A stretch of DNA of 64,000 nt from Acetomicrobium hydrogeniformans ATCC BAA-1850 (GTDB lineage: Bacteria; Synergistota; Synergistia; Synergistales; Acetomicrobiaceae): assembly GCF_000160455.2 (NCBI RefSeq), contig NZ_ACJX03000001.1:1064001-1128000 (forward strand), read 5' to 3'. Made by a program: the position numbers and the translations under genes. Shown in pieces: positions 1 to 8,092 of this stretch (its first letter is position 1; every line of letters begins with the position of its first letter). Below the pieces are notes generated by a model that was not told the DNA's origin, did no database searches, and saw only the letters and a program-made list of their open reading frames with translations.

Positions 1-1271
1 CGGCCGGCAGGACCGGGGTTGGAGCCGTCATGGGCTCTAAAAACTTGAAGGCTGTGGTGGTAAGAGGAACGGGTGGGATAAAGGTCGCGGATAAAGAGGG
101 ATTTTTGGAGGCAGTTAGGAAGGCCCGCAAGAAGATAGCCGAACACCCAGTGACCGGCGGAGGGTTGCCGGCCTACGGCACGAACGTCTTGGTGAACGTG
201 ATCAATGCCGCCGGTGCGCTTCCGACGAGGAACTTTAAAGAGGCGTGGTTTGAGGGAGCCGATAAAATTTCCGGCGAGACGATGACCGCAACCATCCTTC
301 TGAAAAACAAGGCCTGCGCAAGCTGTGCGTCCGCTTGCGGAAGGGTTACTAAAGCTATGGGAGAAATAGGGGAGGGTCCTGAATACGAGGCAGTCTGGGC
401 CTACGGAGCGCAGTGCGGCGTGGACGATCTGGAAGCCATCTCCAAGGCAAACTTCATCTGCAACAAGCTTGGCATGGATCCTATAACTATGGGAAGCACT
501 ATAGGTTGTGCGATGGAGCTGGCGGAAAGAGGTTTGATAAAGGAGAAAGAAGCAGGTGTTTCACTGCATTGGGGAAACGCTGAGGCAATAGTGAAACTGA
601 CGGAAGACACGGGCTATAAACGAGGCTTTGGAGAAGAATTGGCGCTAGGATCGTACAGGTTGGCCGAAAAGTACGGACACCCAGAACTTTCCATGTCGGC
701 CAAAAAGCAGGAGATGCCCGCTTACGATCCGAGAGCTCTTCAGGGCATGGGTTTGGAGTATGCCACAAGCAACAGAGGAGGGTGTCACGTAAGGGGATAC
801 TTAACTTCGCCCGAAGTCCTCGGCATACCCGAAAAACTAGATCCTACCGATACTGCATCCAAACCGCAGTGGGCCAAGGTCTTTCAGGATTTGACGGCTG
901 CGGTCGATTCATTGGGCTTTTGCTTGTTTTTGACCTTTGCCTTGGATGCAGGCGATCTGGCCTCTGAGGTTGCACCTATCATCGGCAGAGAGGTAACCGC
1001 GGAAGATCTGCTCCTTGCCGGCGAAAGGATATGGAACTTGGAAAGACTTTTTAACTTGACGGCCGGCATATCTCCGAAGGAAGACACTCTGCCTCCGAGA
1101 TTGCTTAATGAGCCGATTCCGGCCGGTCCGTCCAAGGGAAGGGTGAACAAGCTTCACGAAATGCTTCCCAAATATTACGAACTCAGGGGATGGAGTAAGG
1201 AGGGAATACCTACAAAGGAAAAGCTAAAAAGCCTTGGGCTGCTTGACATTGCAGCAAAATATTCGTTGTAA
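1..1271 (+). CDS. Aldehyde ferredoxin oxidoreductase family protein, C-terminal part (5' truncated by window)
   Basis: The reading frame is open from base 3, so the true start lies upstream. The ATG at base 30 is internal to the family motif [13 protein letters not shown]. Members are tungsten (or molybdenum) bis-pterin enzymes that oxidise aldehydes to acids with ferredoxin as acceptor. The CxxCxxxC segment (ACASCASAC, around base 315) supplies three [4Fe-4S] ligands, and the Cys in LGFCLF near the C-terminus is the probable fourth. It is a paralogue of the complete enzyme at 14531-16441. The substrate cannot be read from the sequence. A strong terminator follows 40 bases after the stop. Confidence 0.92.
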   Translation, partial: AGRTGVGAVMGSKNLKAVVVRGTGGIKVADKEGFLEAVRKARKKIAEHPVTGGGLPAYGTNVLVNVINAAGALPTRNFKEAWFEGADKISGETMTATILLKNKACASCASACGRVTKAMGEIGEGPEYEAVWAYGAQCGVDDLEAISKANFICNKLGMDPITMGSTIGCAMELAERGLIKEKEAGVSLHWGNAEAIVKLTEDTGYKRGFGEELALGSYRLAEKYGHPELSMSAKKQEMPAYDPRALQGMGLEYATSNRGGCHVRGYLTSPEVLGIPEKLDPTDTASKPQWAKVFQDLTAAVDSLGFCLFLTFALDAGDLASEVAPIIGREVTAEDLLLAGERIWNLERLFNLTAGISPKEDTLPPRLLNEPIPAGPSKGRVNKLHEMLPKYYELRGWSKEGIPTKEKLKSLGLLDIAAKYSL

Positions 1272-1310
1272 TTTTAGCTTTACATACCACTTAAATCTGC
1301 TAAGAAAAAA

Positions 1311-1344
1311 CTCAGGGAAGGAAGTCCCTTCCCTGAGTTTTTTT
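1311..1344 (+). terminator. Rho-independent terminator after the first AOR gene
   Basis: An 11-bp perfect stem (CTCAGGGAAGG at 1311-1321 with CCTTCCCTGAG at 1327-1337) and a 5-base loop are followed by a run of seven T residues. It separates the AOR gene from the cobamide genes. Confidence 0.9.
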
Positions 1345-1428
1345 GGATAACATGCGATAGTATGTTTGACATGGACAAGGGAAATATTTGCCATAAATTA
1401 TGCAGCCGAAATCAGATGGAGAGAAAAG

Positions 1429-2379
1429 ATGATGAAAGTGTTGGCGGCCTATTTCTTGGATTTAGCGTTAGGGGATCCCGAGGGCTATCCCCATCCCGTA
1501 GTTGTCATAGGTAAAGCCGTTACCTGGCTGGAAGAGGGACTGAGAAGGCGGGCTAGAAGCTCTAGAGAATTAAAAACGGCCGGCTTCATCCTGTGTTTTT
1601 TGATAGTAGCTTCATCTTTCATCTCATCTTATGTGCTCATCCTTTTGGCCCGCTTAATACATCCTTATCTTGGAGATTTGATAGAGATTTTTATTATATA
1701 CACATGTCTTGCCACCAGGGAGCTTGGCAGGGCCGCAAACAGGGTGTATGATGCCCTGATAAGGAGCGAACTTGCAGAAGCCAGGACAAGATTGTCCTAT
1801 ATAGTGAGCAGAGACACTCACAGGATGAACCAAGAAGAGATTTCAAGGGGCGCAGTAGAGACAGTAGCGGAAAATATATCCGATGCCATCATAGCTCCCT
1901 TGTTTTACGCATTTATAGGAGGGGCTCCTTTAGCGCTTTTTTATAAAGCGACGAACACATTGGACTCCATGGTCGGTTACACTAACGAAAAATATAAGGA
2001 TATAGGATACGCTTCGGCAAAGCTGGACGATATATTGAATTTTATACCTGCCCGCATAACTGCCCTTTTGATAGTATTAGCTTCTTTTCTTATGGGCTAT
2101 GATTATAAAAACTGCTGGCACGTCCTTCTCAGAGACAGGTTAAAGCATAAAAGTCCAAATAGCGCTCATGGCGAAGCGGCCGTAGCTGGTGCTTTGAACA
2201 TTCAGCTAGGTGGTATTAACTACTATTTTGGAAGACTTGAAATGAGGCCGATCCTTGGCGATAAAAGAACAGAAATTTTGCCAGGGCATATAAAAGACAG
2301 CATAATGATCATGTACGCTTCCTCGATATTGGGGATCGTCTCCTTTTATGCGTTTTATGCGTTGGTTTTATTGTTTTGA
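1429..2379 (+). CDS. cbiB: Adenosylcobinamide-phosphate synthase (CbiB/CobD family)
   Basis: This membrane enzyme joins the aminopropanol(-phosphate) arm to adenosylcobyric acid in cobalamin synthesis. The N-terminus has the family hallmark LDLALGDPEGYPHPVVVIG. Further typical segments are SRDTHRMNQEEISRGAVETVAENISD, TNTLDSMVGY and SPNSAHGEAAVAGAL, set among several hydrophobic helices. I placed the start at ATG 1429 (or 1432) because GGAGAG lies 5-8 bases upstream and homology begins at LAAYFLD. It is followed closely by a threonine-phosphate decarboxylase-like gene, which makes the arm that CbiB attaches. Both would help supply coenzyme B12 to the diol dehydratase at 45 kb. Confidence 0.93.
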   Translation: MMKVLAAYFLDLALGDPEGYPHPVVVIGKAVTWLEEGLRRRARSSRELKTAGFILCFLIVASSFISSYVLILLARLIHPYLGDLIEIFIIYTCLATRELGRAANRVYDALIRSELAEARTRLSYIVSRDTHRMNQEEISRGAVETVAENISDAIIAPLFYAFIGGAPLALFYKATNTLDSMVGYTNEKYKDIGYASAKLDDILNFIPARITALLIVLASFLMGYDYKNCWHVLLRDRLKHKSPNSAHGEAAVAGALNIQLGGINYYFGRLEMRPILGDKRTEILPGHIKDSIMIMYASSILGIVSFYAFYALVLLF

Positions 2380-2428
2380 CGTTAACGGAGTCTTGCAATT
2401 TGCGGGGACAAGTTGAGGAGGAATGAGT

Positions 2429-3478
2429 ATGCGCCCCTATGAACACGGTGGCAATGTTTATGACTACGAAGGCGAGTTAATCGATTTCAGCTCGAATATC
2501 AATCCCTTGGGAATGCCGAAATGCGTCTTCGATATCATAAAAAAAGCAGATCTTACTAGGTATCCAGATATAAAATATCGCAGCCTTAAAGAGTCAATAG
2601 CACAATACACGGGCATTTCTCAAGAGAGCATTATCGTTGGGAATGGTGCTTCAGAGCTCATACATCTTTTTGTGAGAACCTTTAAAGTAAAAAGACCAAT
2701 CATACCATCGCCTTCCTTTTTGGAGTACGAAAGGGCTACATGTGTAAACGGCGGAGAACCCATATGCTTTAGGCTAGAGGAGAGAGAGGGTTTCAAGCTA
2801 AATTTAGGCGATCTCATTTCACATCTGCAATGTGGGGATTCTTTGATTATAGGTAATCCGAATAATCCTACCGGACAGGTAATCTCGGCCGATGAAGCGA
2901 CGGATCTTTTGAAGGCTGCCGATGCTTTGAACATGCCCGTTATGATAGACGAAGCTTTTATAGAGTTCGTTAAGGAGTGCAAAAACTACGAATCCCTTTC
3001 TTTGGTCGAAAAATATGACAACTTGTTTGTCGTAAGGGCAACAACCAAGTTTTTCGGAATGCCGGGACTGAGATTGGGATACGGCATTGGAAACCCTAAT
3101 CTTATTGAAAGGCTGGACAGCAACAAGGAACCGTGGACGGTCAACGCCTTTGCCGATCTTGTGGGCAGGGAAATTTTTAAGGACAGCTCCTATATAGAGG
3201 AAAGCAGGATGTATATCAATAACGAAATAGATTATATGCTTAGTGCGCTGAATAAGATAGATAATTTAGTTGCCTTTGATACGAAAGTTAATTTCCTTTT
3301 GTTAAAATCCAAATATGCGAAGGCGAGCCTGATCAAGGAAAGACTAGTCGAGAGGGGTATATTGATCAGGGATGCCTCCAACTTCAAGTATCTGGACGAT
3401 CGCTTTTTCAGGGTGGCCGTCAAGCGCCGAGAAGAGAACGAAAGGCTCATAGAAGCGTTGAAAGGCATTCTGCCTTAA
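2429..3478 (+). CDS. PLP-dependent threonine-phosphate decarboxylase-like aminotransferase (CobC/CobD type)
   Basis: A fold-type I PLP enzyme of the histidinol-phosphate aminotransferase superfamily. The N-terminal SSNINPLGMP, GNGASELIHLF, IGNPNNPTGQ, MIDEAFIEF and the PLP-lysine segment ATTKFFGMPGLRLGYG are all visible. The start of the SSNINPLG region and the position right after cbiB favour L-threonine-O-3-phosphate decarboxylase, which makes (R)-1-amino-2-propanol phosphate for the cobamide side chain. Histidinol-phosphate aminotransferase is the alternative. AGGAGGA at 2416-2422 is 6 bases from ATG 2429 but abuts the earlier ATG at 2423, so 2429 is the likelier start. Confidence 0.85.
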   Translation: MRPYEHGGNVYDYEGELIDFSSNINPLGMPKCVFDIIKKADLTRYPDIKYRSLKESIAQYTGISQESIIVGNGASELIHLFVRTFKVKRPIIPSPSFLEYERATCVNGGEPICFRLEEREGFKLNLGDLISHLQCGDSLIIGNPNNPTGQVISADEATDLLKAADALNMPVMIDEAFIEFVKECKNYESLSLVEKYDNLFVVRATTKFFGMPGLRLGYGIGNPNLIERLDSNKEPWTVNAFADLVGREIFKDSSYIEESRMYINNEIDYMLSALNKIDNLVAFDTKVNFLLLKSKYAKASLIKERLVERGILIRDASNFKYLDDRFFRVAVKRREENERLIEALKGILP

Positions 3479-3502
3479 TTTTCCCGTGGAGAGTTATTCC
3501 TT

Positions 3503-4456
3503 ATGGAAGACCGGTACGATTTAAAGATAAGGGCGCGTTATGCTCGTAGGGTTATATCGATTGGCTTGGTATGCAATTTGTTGCTGATGATTTTTAAATT
3601 GACGGTAGGGCTGTGGGGCAAGAGCAGCGCCCTCGTGGCCGACGCCGTCAATTCCTTGTCCGACTCCATCACCGATGCCGTAGCGTTGATAGGCTTTTGT
3701 ATTACCGGAAAGCCTCATGATGCCACCCATGATTTTGGCCATGCCAAGTTTGAGACACTATCCACTTTGGTAATAGGCATTTTCCTCATCGCAGCTGCCG
3801 GGTTCATATTGTGGAACAGCATAGACAAGATAATTTCCGTGGCCGGAGGAGTGTCTATAGAGAAGATAAGCATCATAGCCTTAATTCCGGCGGCCTTTAC
3901 AATGGGAGTCAAAGAGCTATTGTACGTATATACTAACGGAATGGCGAAAAAGCTGGATAGCAGCACCTTGAAGCTCAAGGCGTGGGACCACAGAAGCGAC
4001 GTCTTTCTCGCAGGAGGAACTTTTTTGGGTATCGCCGGAGCAGTGCTCTTGGGCGAAAAATGGCGCGTATTGGATCCCATAACAGCGGCAATTTTGGGAA
4101 TGATCATATTGAGGCTCGCCATCCCGCTGGTAATGGAGAGCATAAACGAACTGTTAGAGGCTTCTCTCCCCGAGCAGGAGGAGAAGGACATTCTTGATAT
4201 CATATGGAACATACCTGATGTAAGGGGAATTCATGATTTGAAGACACGTCGTTTAGGACCCCATATCGCCGTGAGCGTTCACATCATGCTAGAAGGCGGG
4301 ATGACGCTTAATAGAGCACACGACATAACGGTTCAATTGGAGAGAGATTTTAAAAGGCGCTTCGGTCCCCATAGCATTATAACGATACATATGGAACCGG
4401 CAGACAGCAGGAGGTTGTCGAAAAGTTACCCGAAGCCCGAGGAGAAAGAAAGTTAA
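3503..4456 (+). CDS. Cation diffusion facilitator (CDF) family metal transporter
   Basis: A 317-residue integral membrane protein. The first helices carry the metal-site motif DAVNSLSDSITD (residues ~44-55), a later one has HRSDVFLAG (~164-172), and a soluble C-terminal domain of about 90 residues (NIPDVRGIHDLKTRRLG) resembles the CDF dimerisation/metal-sensing domain. CDF proteins export Zn, Fe, Co or Mn in exchange for protons. The first site uses D-D with H/D as in Zn/Fe exporters, but I cannot assign the metal. It follows the aminotransferase gene by 24 bases, so co-transcription with the cobamide pair is plausible. Confidence 0.92.
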   Translation: MEDRYDLKIRARYARRVISIGLVCNLLLMIFKLTVGLWGKSSALVADAVNSLSDSITDAVALIGFCITGKPHDATHDFGHAKFETLSTLVIGIFLIAAAGFILWNSIDKIISVAGGVSIEKISIIALIPAAFTMGVKELLYVYTNGMAKKLDSSTLKLKAWDHRSDVFLAGGTFLGIAGAVLLGEKWRVLDPITAAILGMIILRLAIPLVMESINELLEASLPEQEEKDILDIIWNIPDVRGIHDLKTRRLGPHIAVSVHIMLEGGMTLNRAHDITVQLERDFKRRFGPHSIITIHMEPADSRRLSKSYPKPEEKES

Positions 4457-4518
4457 GGCAAGCCATAATGGACTCAGGAAGTTCCCCAATCCGCGTCCTT
4501 CACTGCTTGCCTTTTGGA
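4455..4518. terminator. Possible terminator between convergent genes
   Basis: A 9-bp inverted repeat (AAGGCAAGC at 4455-4463, GCTTGCCTT at 4505-4513) with a long 41-base loop ends in TTTT on the plus strand. It lies between the convergent CDF gene and ferritin-like gene. The long loop makes this weak. Confidence 0.35.
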
Positions 4519-4553
4519 CTTAAGCCACCTCAGGGTGACAAAATACGGCTTTT

Positions 4554-5063
4554 TTAAAAGGGCTCAAATCCCATCTCTGTCATGAAATCTTTGTGCATTT
4601 GTTGAAGTTGGGAGTCTATTATCGACATATGCTCCGCTTCCCAGTTTGCCAGCATATTTAAGACCTTTTTTCCATCGGTATTATCGATTTTTTCGGCAGC
4701 CTTCTTGTAGAAGTTGTTGAAATCGCGCTCCAAAGCCAAGGCCATTCTAAGCAAACTTATATCGGATACGCTGGATGCGAGGGAGCTTTGAAGCTCTCCC
4801 TCTATCCAGGGTTTTCTCAAGAACTCCCGGGCGGACTCTTCGTCCATTTCTGTCGCGGCGGCAGGATCCCATTTGCCGGCGCTTTCGATTTTTTTCAGTT
4901 GATCTTGAATGAAATTGCAATGAGACAGTTCCCAATCGGCCAGATAGTTCACGAGCGATTTGGCCATGGGATCGTTAACTTTATTTTTGGCGTTCAGATA
5001 AAAATCCCTCGCTTCGCCTTCCATTTTTAGGGCAAATTCCAATATTTTTTTCTCCATTTCCAA
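4554..5063 (-). CDS. Ferritin-like (rubrerythrin-related) four-helix protein
   Basis: A protein of about 170 residues built from two similar helical hairpins: FALKMEGEARDFYLNA...YLADWELSHCNFI, then MALALERDFNNFYKKA...MLANWEAEHMSII. Each hairpin has a helix with Glu followed by an E..H pair, the usual carboxylate/His ligands of a diiron ferritin-like site. No C-terminal rubredoxin domain is present. A TTG at 5063 sits 6 bases after GGGAGGG and fits better than the in-frame ATG at 5057. It probably acts in peroxide or oxygen defence. It lies downstream of, and probably with, the small gene at 5120-5380. Confidence 0.82.
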   Translation of the reverse strand: MEMEKKILEFALKMEGEARDFYLNAKNKVNDPMAKSLVNYLADWELSHCNFIQDQLKKIESAGKWDPAAATEMDEESAREFLRKPWIEGELQSSLASSVSDISLLRMALALERDFNNFYKKAAEKIDNTDGKKVLNMLANWEAEHMSIIDSQLQQMHKDFMTEMGFEPF

Positions 5064-5119
5064 TACTATCCCTCCCTTGATGTCCTGGTTTCCTTTTAAG
5101 TATACCACTCTTTCCCTAT

Positions 5120-5380
5120 TTAGCCTCCGGCTCTTAAGAATCGCAACCTGAATTTGCTCATAAAATCATCGTATTTATCGTCCTCGACGACAATTTTAAT
5201 GCGTATGGAGATAAAGTTCATAGCGCCAAGTTTGATATTTTTAGGTTCGTCTATATGGGCATTCCAGAATGGTCCTTTGTAAACATCGGGTTCCTCTTCC
5301 TTTCCCCCCATTTGGCGAAACCATTCGATAAACTCTTCCTTTTTAATTGTCCTCATCTCAAGGAGTATCTCTTTACTCAT
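5120..5380 (-). CDS. Hypothetical protein, 86 aa
   Basis: A small soluble, charged protein with no signal peptide or cysteine pair. The ATG at 5380 is preceded by AAGGTGG at 7 bases, which supports translation. The predicted order is helix (KKEEFIEWFRQMGG), loop with a Trp, then strand-rich C-terminus (NFISIRIKIVVEDDKYDDFMSKFRLRF), a ferredoxin-like alpha/beta pattern. I do not recognise the family. It sits 56 bases upstream of the ferritin-like gene on the same strand and 59 bases downstream of the GGDEF gene. Confidence 0.7.
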   Translation of the reverse strand: MSKEILLEMRTIKKEEFIEWFRQMGGKEEEPDVYKGPFWNAHIDEPKNIKLGAMNFISIRIKIVVEDDKYDDFMSKFRLRFLRAGG

Positions 5381-5439
5381 TGTGAGACCACCTTATCGTT
5401 AAATAAAGTTAACTTCGTTATCAATCTCTATATATCACA

Positions 5440-6891
5440 TTAACGAACAATGCAAATCCTGTTTTTGCCCTCCTTCTTTGCTTTATATAGAGCTTCGTCC
5501 GCTCTCTTGAAAATTTCGTCTAAAGATTCACCGGGATTTGCGTGAGTGAGACCAATGCTTACTGTGGGCGATATCGCTTCCAGGAAAAAAGCCTCTTCGA
5601 TAATATGTTTTAACCTCTCGGCCATAGGGATCGTTTGATCGATGGAATTTTGACAGAATATCATAAATTCGTCTCCCCCCCATCGTACGAATATGTCATT
5701 CTTTCTCAAAGACTTCTTTATAACTTCTCCAATTTTTGAAAGAATCGCATCCCCCATAAGGTGTCCGTAAGTGTCGTTTATAAGTTTAAAATTGTCCAAA
5801 TCGATCATTATTAAGGAAAATGGGCAGCCAGGTTCTTGATTTAAGCCTCCATTATTCGTTTTATCCAAAATGCGCTTTATATAAGCCTCTCCGGCCCACC
5901 TCACCAAAGCACCCGTAAGGCTATCGGTTGTGGCGATGCTGTAGAGATCGCTGATGATTTGTTCCTGCCTCAAAACTTTACTTTTATAGCCCGTTATGTC
6001 GACCATAACAGCTGCGATTTTAGCCGGTTCGCCCGAATCGAAGTCCTTTTCGATGGGTCTGGCTTTCCACTCCAACCAGATATACTCATCATTTGGTTTT
6101 TTGATCCTAAACTGTAGTACAAATATTGCGTTTCTTGCCAGGCATGCATATAAGCCAGATATGAAATGTTCCCTATCATCGGGATGTATCAAATTGACAA
6201 ATTTGTCCAAAGAACCTAGATAAACAGTACTTTCATACCCTAATAACTGAAGTAGGGTATCGCTAATATAAATTTCGTTAGTTTTCATATCAAGTTCCAT
6301 GTAGGCGATACTTCCTATCTCAAGGGCAAGTTTCAGGCGGTTCTCTTCTGCGATAAGCTTTTCCTGGACTTGTTTTAATTCGGTTATATCTATGATTATT
6401 CCGATTATTCCCAATATTTCTCCTTTATGGTCGCTTATAGCCCTTTTTCGCTCGATGACATAGTGCTTTTTGCCGTTTATAATTCTTACACTTTCGTAGG
6501 TGACGCAGTCAGTTTCTTTGGGATCAAAAAGGGGTTTTTCCTTTTCGGCGCAGGTTTTTGCATCCTCCGAAGGCAGTATTTCAAATACGCTTTTGCCAAT
6601 AATATCTTCTTTTTTTAAATGCAGAAAATTTTGAAGAGCTTCGTTGCAGATCAAAATGATTCCCTTGTCGTCTTTTAGGTAAATTGGTTCCGGCAAAAGA
6701 TCTATCAGGGTGAACAAAAAAATTCCGTCATAAAGCCTGTCTGAGAGAGGTTTGGCGTGTCTTTTGCGATGATTAACCACCAAAATTGTTATATATACTG
6801 AAATTGCCAACAAAAGGAGGATAACAATATGAGAAATAAGTTTAGGTCCTTCCGTCGGATTAGATGCCAATAAGGTTTTTAATATATTCAT
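5440..6891 (-). CDS. Membrane-anchored PAS-PAS-GGDEF diguanylate cyclase
   Basis: One N-terminal transmembrane helix (VILLLLAISVYITILVV, residues ~25-42) is followed by two PAS domains: LLPEPIYLKDDKGIILICNEALQNFL, ending DITELK, then a PAS_3-type domain with YISDTLLQLLGY and LIHPDDREHF, ending DITGYK. The C-terminal domain has the intact signature RWGGDEF and DLDNFKLINDTYGH, so c-di-GMP synthesis is expected. An RxxD (RKND) five residues before GGDEF matches the product-inhibition I-site. The start is uncertain: ATG 6891 leaves a short cytoplasmic tail before the helix, and in-frame starts reach 6954, none with a good Shine-Dalgarno site. Confidence 0.9.
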   Translation of the reverse strand: MNILKTLLASNPTEGPKLISHIVILLLLAISVYITILVVNHRKRHAKPLSDRLYDGIFLFTLIDLLPEPIYLKDDKGIILICNEALQNFLHLKKEDIIGKSVFEILPSEDAKTCAEKEKPLFDPKETDCVTYESVRIINGKKHYVIERKRAISDHKGEILGIIGIIIDITELKQVQEKLIAEENRLKLALEIGSIAYMELDMKTNEIYISDTLLQLLGYESTVYLGSLDKFVNLIHPDDREHFISGLYACLARNAIFVLQFRIKKPNDEYIWLEWKARPIEKDFDSGEPAKIAAVMVDITGYKSKVLRQEQIISDLYSIATTDSLTGALVRWAGEAYIKRILDKTNNGGLNQEPGCPFSLIMIDLDNFKLINDTYGHLMGDAILSKIGEVIKKSLRKNDIFVRWGGDEFMIFCQNSIDQTIPMAERLKHIIEEAFFLEAISPTVSIGLTHANPGESLDEIFKRADEALYKAKKEGKNRICIVR

Positions 6892-7060
6892 AATTGAGAT
6901 TAACGAACCCCTTTCAAAAAGCATTGCAATCATACATCGGAAAGCAGCGAGCATTCGATCTGATATGAAAATTTATCCGGGTATTGATAGCGCTTCATAA
7001 TTGACGAACCGGGATATCCGTAAAAGCCCGAAATTATTGCAAAAACTTTGTGCAAAAAGG

Positions 7061-7069
7061 TGGTATAAT
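7061..7069 (+). promoter_or_regulatory. Extended -10 promoter (TGnTATAAT) for the 66-aa gene
   Basis: TGGTATAAT occurs 38 bases upstream of the ATG at 7107 in the divergent spacer. There is no clear -35 at 17 bp, as expected for an extended -10 promoter. Confidence 0.55.
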
Positions 7070-7106
7070 TTAAAAGAATTATAAATGCTTACAGGAGGGA
7101 TGTAAA

Positions 7107-7307
7107 ATGGCCCGGATGGCAGAAGCAAAATTCACCATGCCCCATATCGGTCACGAAGAGCATCTTTGCTATTTGGAAAACGTAAGATATATAGATTCTA
7201 ATTTAGAGGAGTATAAAAAATTAGTCAGAAACGCCAAATTCGTCTGTCGAAGATGCGGCAGGGCGGCTGCAAAAGCTGAAAATCTTTGCGATCCTGAAGC
7301 ACTGTGA
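7107..7307 (+). CDS. Small putative zinc-binding protein, 66 aa
   Basis: GGAGGG lies 8 bases before the ATG, and a promoter-like -10 and a strong terminator frame the gene as a monocistronic unit. The C-terminus has FVCRRCGRAAAKAENLC, a CxxC plus a third Cys eleven residues on, with an HEEHLC segment near the N-terminus. Together these could hold a Zn or Fe ion. I do not know a function. Tiny proteins ending in CxxCGR...NLC are familiar from other anaerobes, but that is memory, not a search result. Confidence 0.75.
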   Translation: MARMAEAKFTMPHIGHEEHLCYLENVRYIDSNLEEYKKLVRNAKFVCRRCGRAAAKAENLCDPEAL

Positions 7308-7326
7308 AATAAATTCATTTAATGTG

Positions 7327-7366
7327 GCTTAAGGCGGGATAATTTATCCCGCCTTAAGCTGTCTTT
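7327..7366. terminator. Strong bidirectional terminator
   Basis: A 15-bp stem (GCTTAAGGCGGGATA at 7327-7341 with its complement at 7345-7359) and a 3-base loop are followed by CTGTCTTTTT on the plus strand. It lies between the convergent 66-aa gene and the DPSL ferritin gene. Confidence 0.85.
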
Positions 7367-7852
7367 TTACAGGCCCAGTAAAGTTTCGACCTCTTCCTCG
7401 TGATGCATTTCCTCACCCATTATATGACGTATCACGTGGAACGTAACGGGGTCTTTGGCTGTTTTCTGCAAGAAGTTAATGATGTCTGCATATACCCCTA
7501 TAGCGCCCTGCTCGGCAACGTGGACTGCTTTCAATATGCCCTCGTAATCGGATCTGTCCTCGGGTATATCGACTTTTGGGTAATTGGCCTTTTTGGTTAT
7601 CTCGTCCCAGTCGCTAATGGGTTCTCCGCCCAGCTGTATTATGCGTTCTGCCAGCTCTTCCGAGTGCTCCATTTCTTCCTTGGCAATCTCTTCGAGCTGA
7701 TCAGCCACAGTTTTGGCGTGAATTCCCTTAACTAAAAGGGCGGCAGTTTTGTAATAAAAATAGGCTACAAGTTCATCGGCATAAGCTTTGTTCAACAGCT
7801 CTATCAGTTTGTCTGCATGTTCTTCGACCAGCTTCCTCGTTTTCTGTGCCAT
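7367..7852 (-). CDS. Ferritin-like / Dps-like (DPSL) protein
   Basis: A 161-residue all-helical protein with diiron ligand patterns on four helices: LNKAYADELVAYFYYK, EEIAKEEMEHSEELAERI, ILKAVHVAEQGAIGVYADI and IMGEEMHHEEEVETLLGL. The length and ExxH arrangement fit bacterioferritin or the Dps-like group, which store iron and use H2O2 as oxidant. AGGAGGGG lies 7 bases before the ATG at 7852. It is the second ferritin-like gene within 4 kb, pointing to a local oxidative-stress or iron cluster. Confidence 0.85.
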   Translation of the reverse strand: MAQKTRKLVEEHADKLIELLNKAYADELVAYFYYKTAALLVKGIHAKTVADQLEEIAKEEMEHSEELAERIIQLGGEPISDWDEITKKANYPKVDIPEDRSDYEGILKAVHVAEQGAIGVYADIINFLQKTAKDPVTFHVIRHIMGEEMHHEEEVETLLGL

Positions 7853-7996
7853 TTCTCATCCCCTCCTAAAGGCAAAGTTTTCATACTTTTATAAAAATAT
7901 TTTAGCTCAAATATTTTATTTACACAACGAATTGACGAAGAGCGGGTCGAGTAAACTAAAGTTTCGATATAAGCCCTACACTGAATTTGCACATAG

Positions 7997-8005
7997 TGGT
8001 ATACT
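7997..8005 (+). promoter_or_regulatory. Extended -10 promoter (TGnTATACT) upstream of ppdK
   Basis: TGGTATACT lies 88 bases upstream of the ppdK start, in a 240-base spacer that holds no other gene. A long 5' leader would result. Confidence 0.45.
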
Positions 8006-8092
8006 AGAACAAAATGAAAGTGAGACGATGAGAGAGTTTAGAGATAAATCGTCAACGCGATATGCAGATAGTAAATCTGCAAGGAGGTAAGA

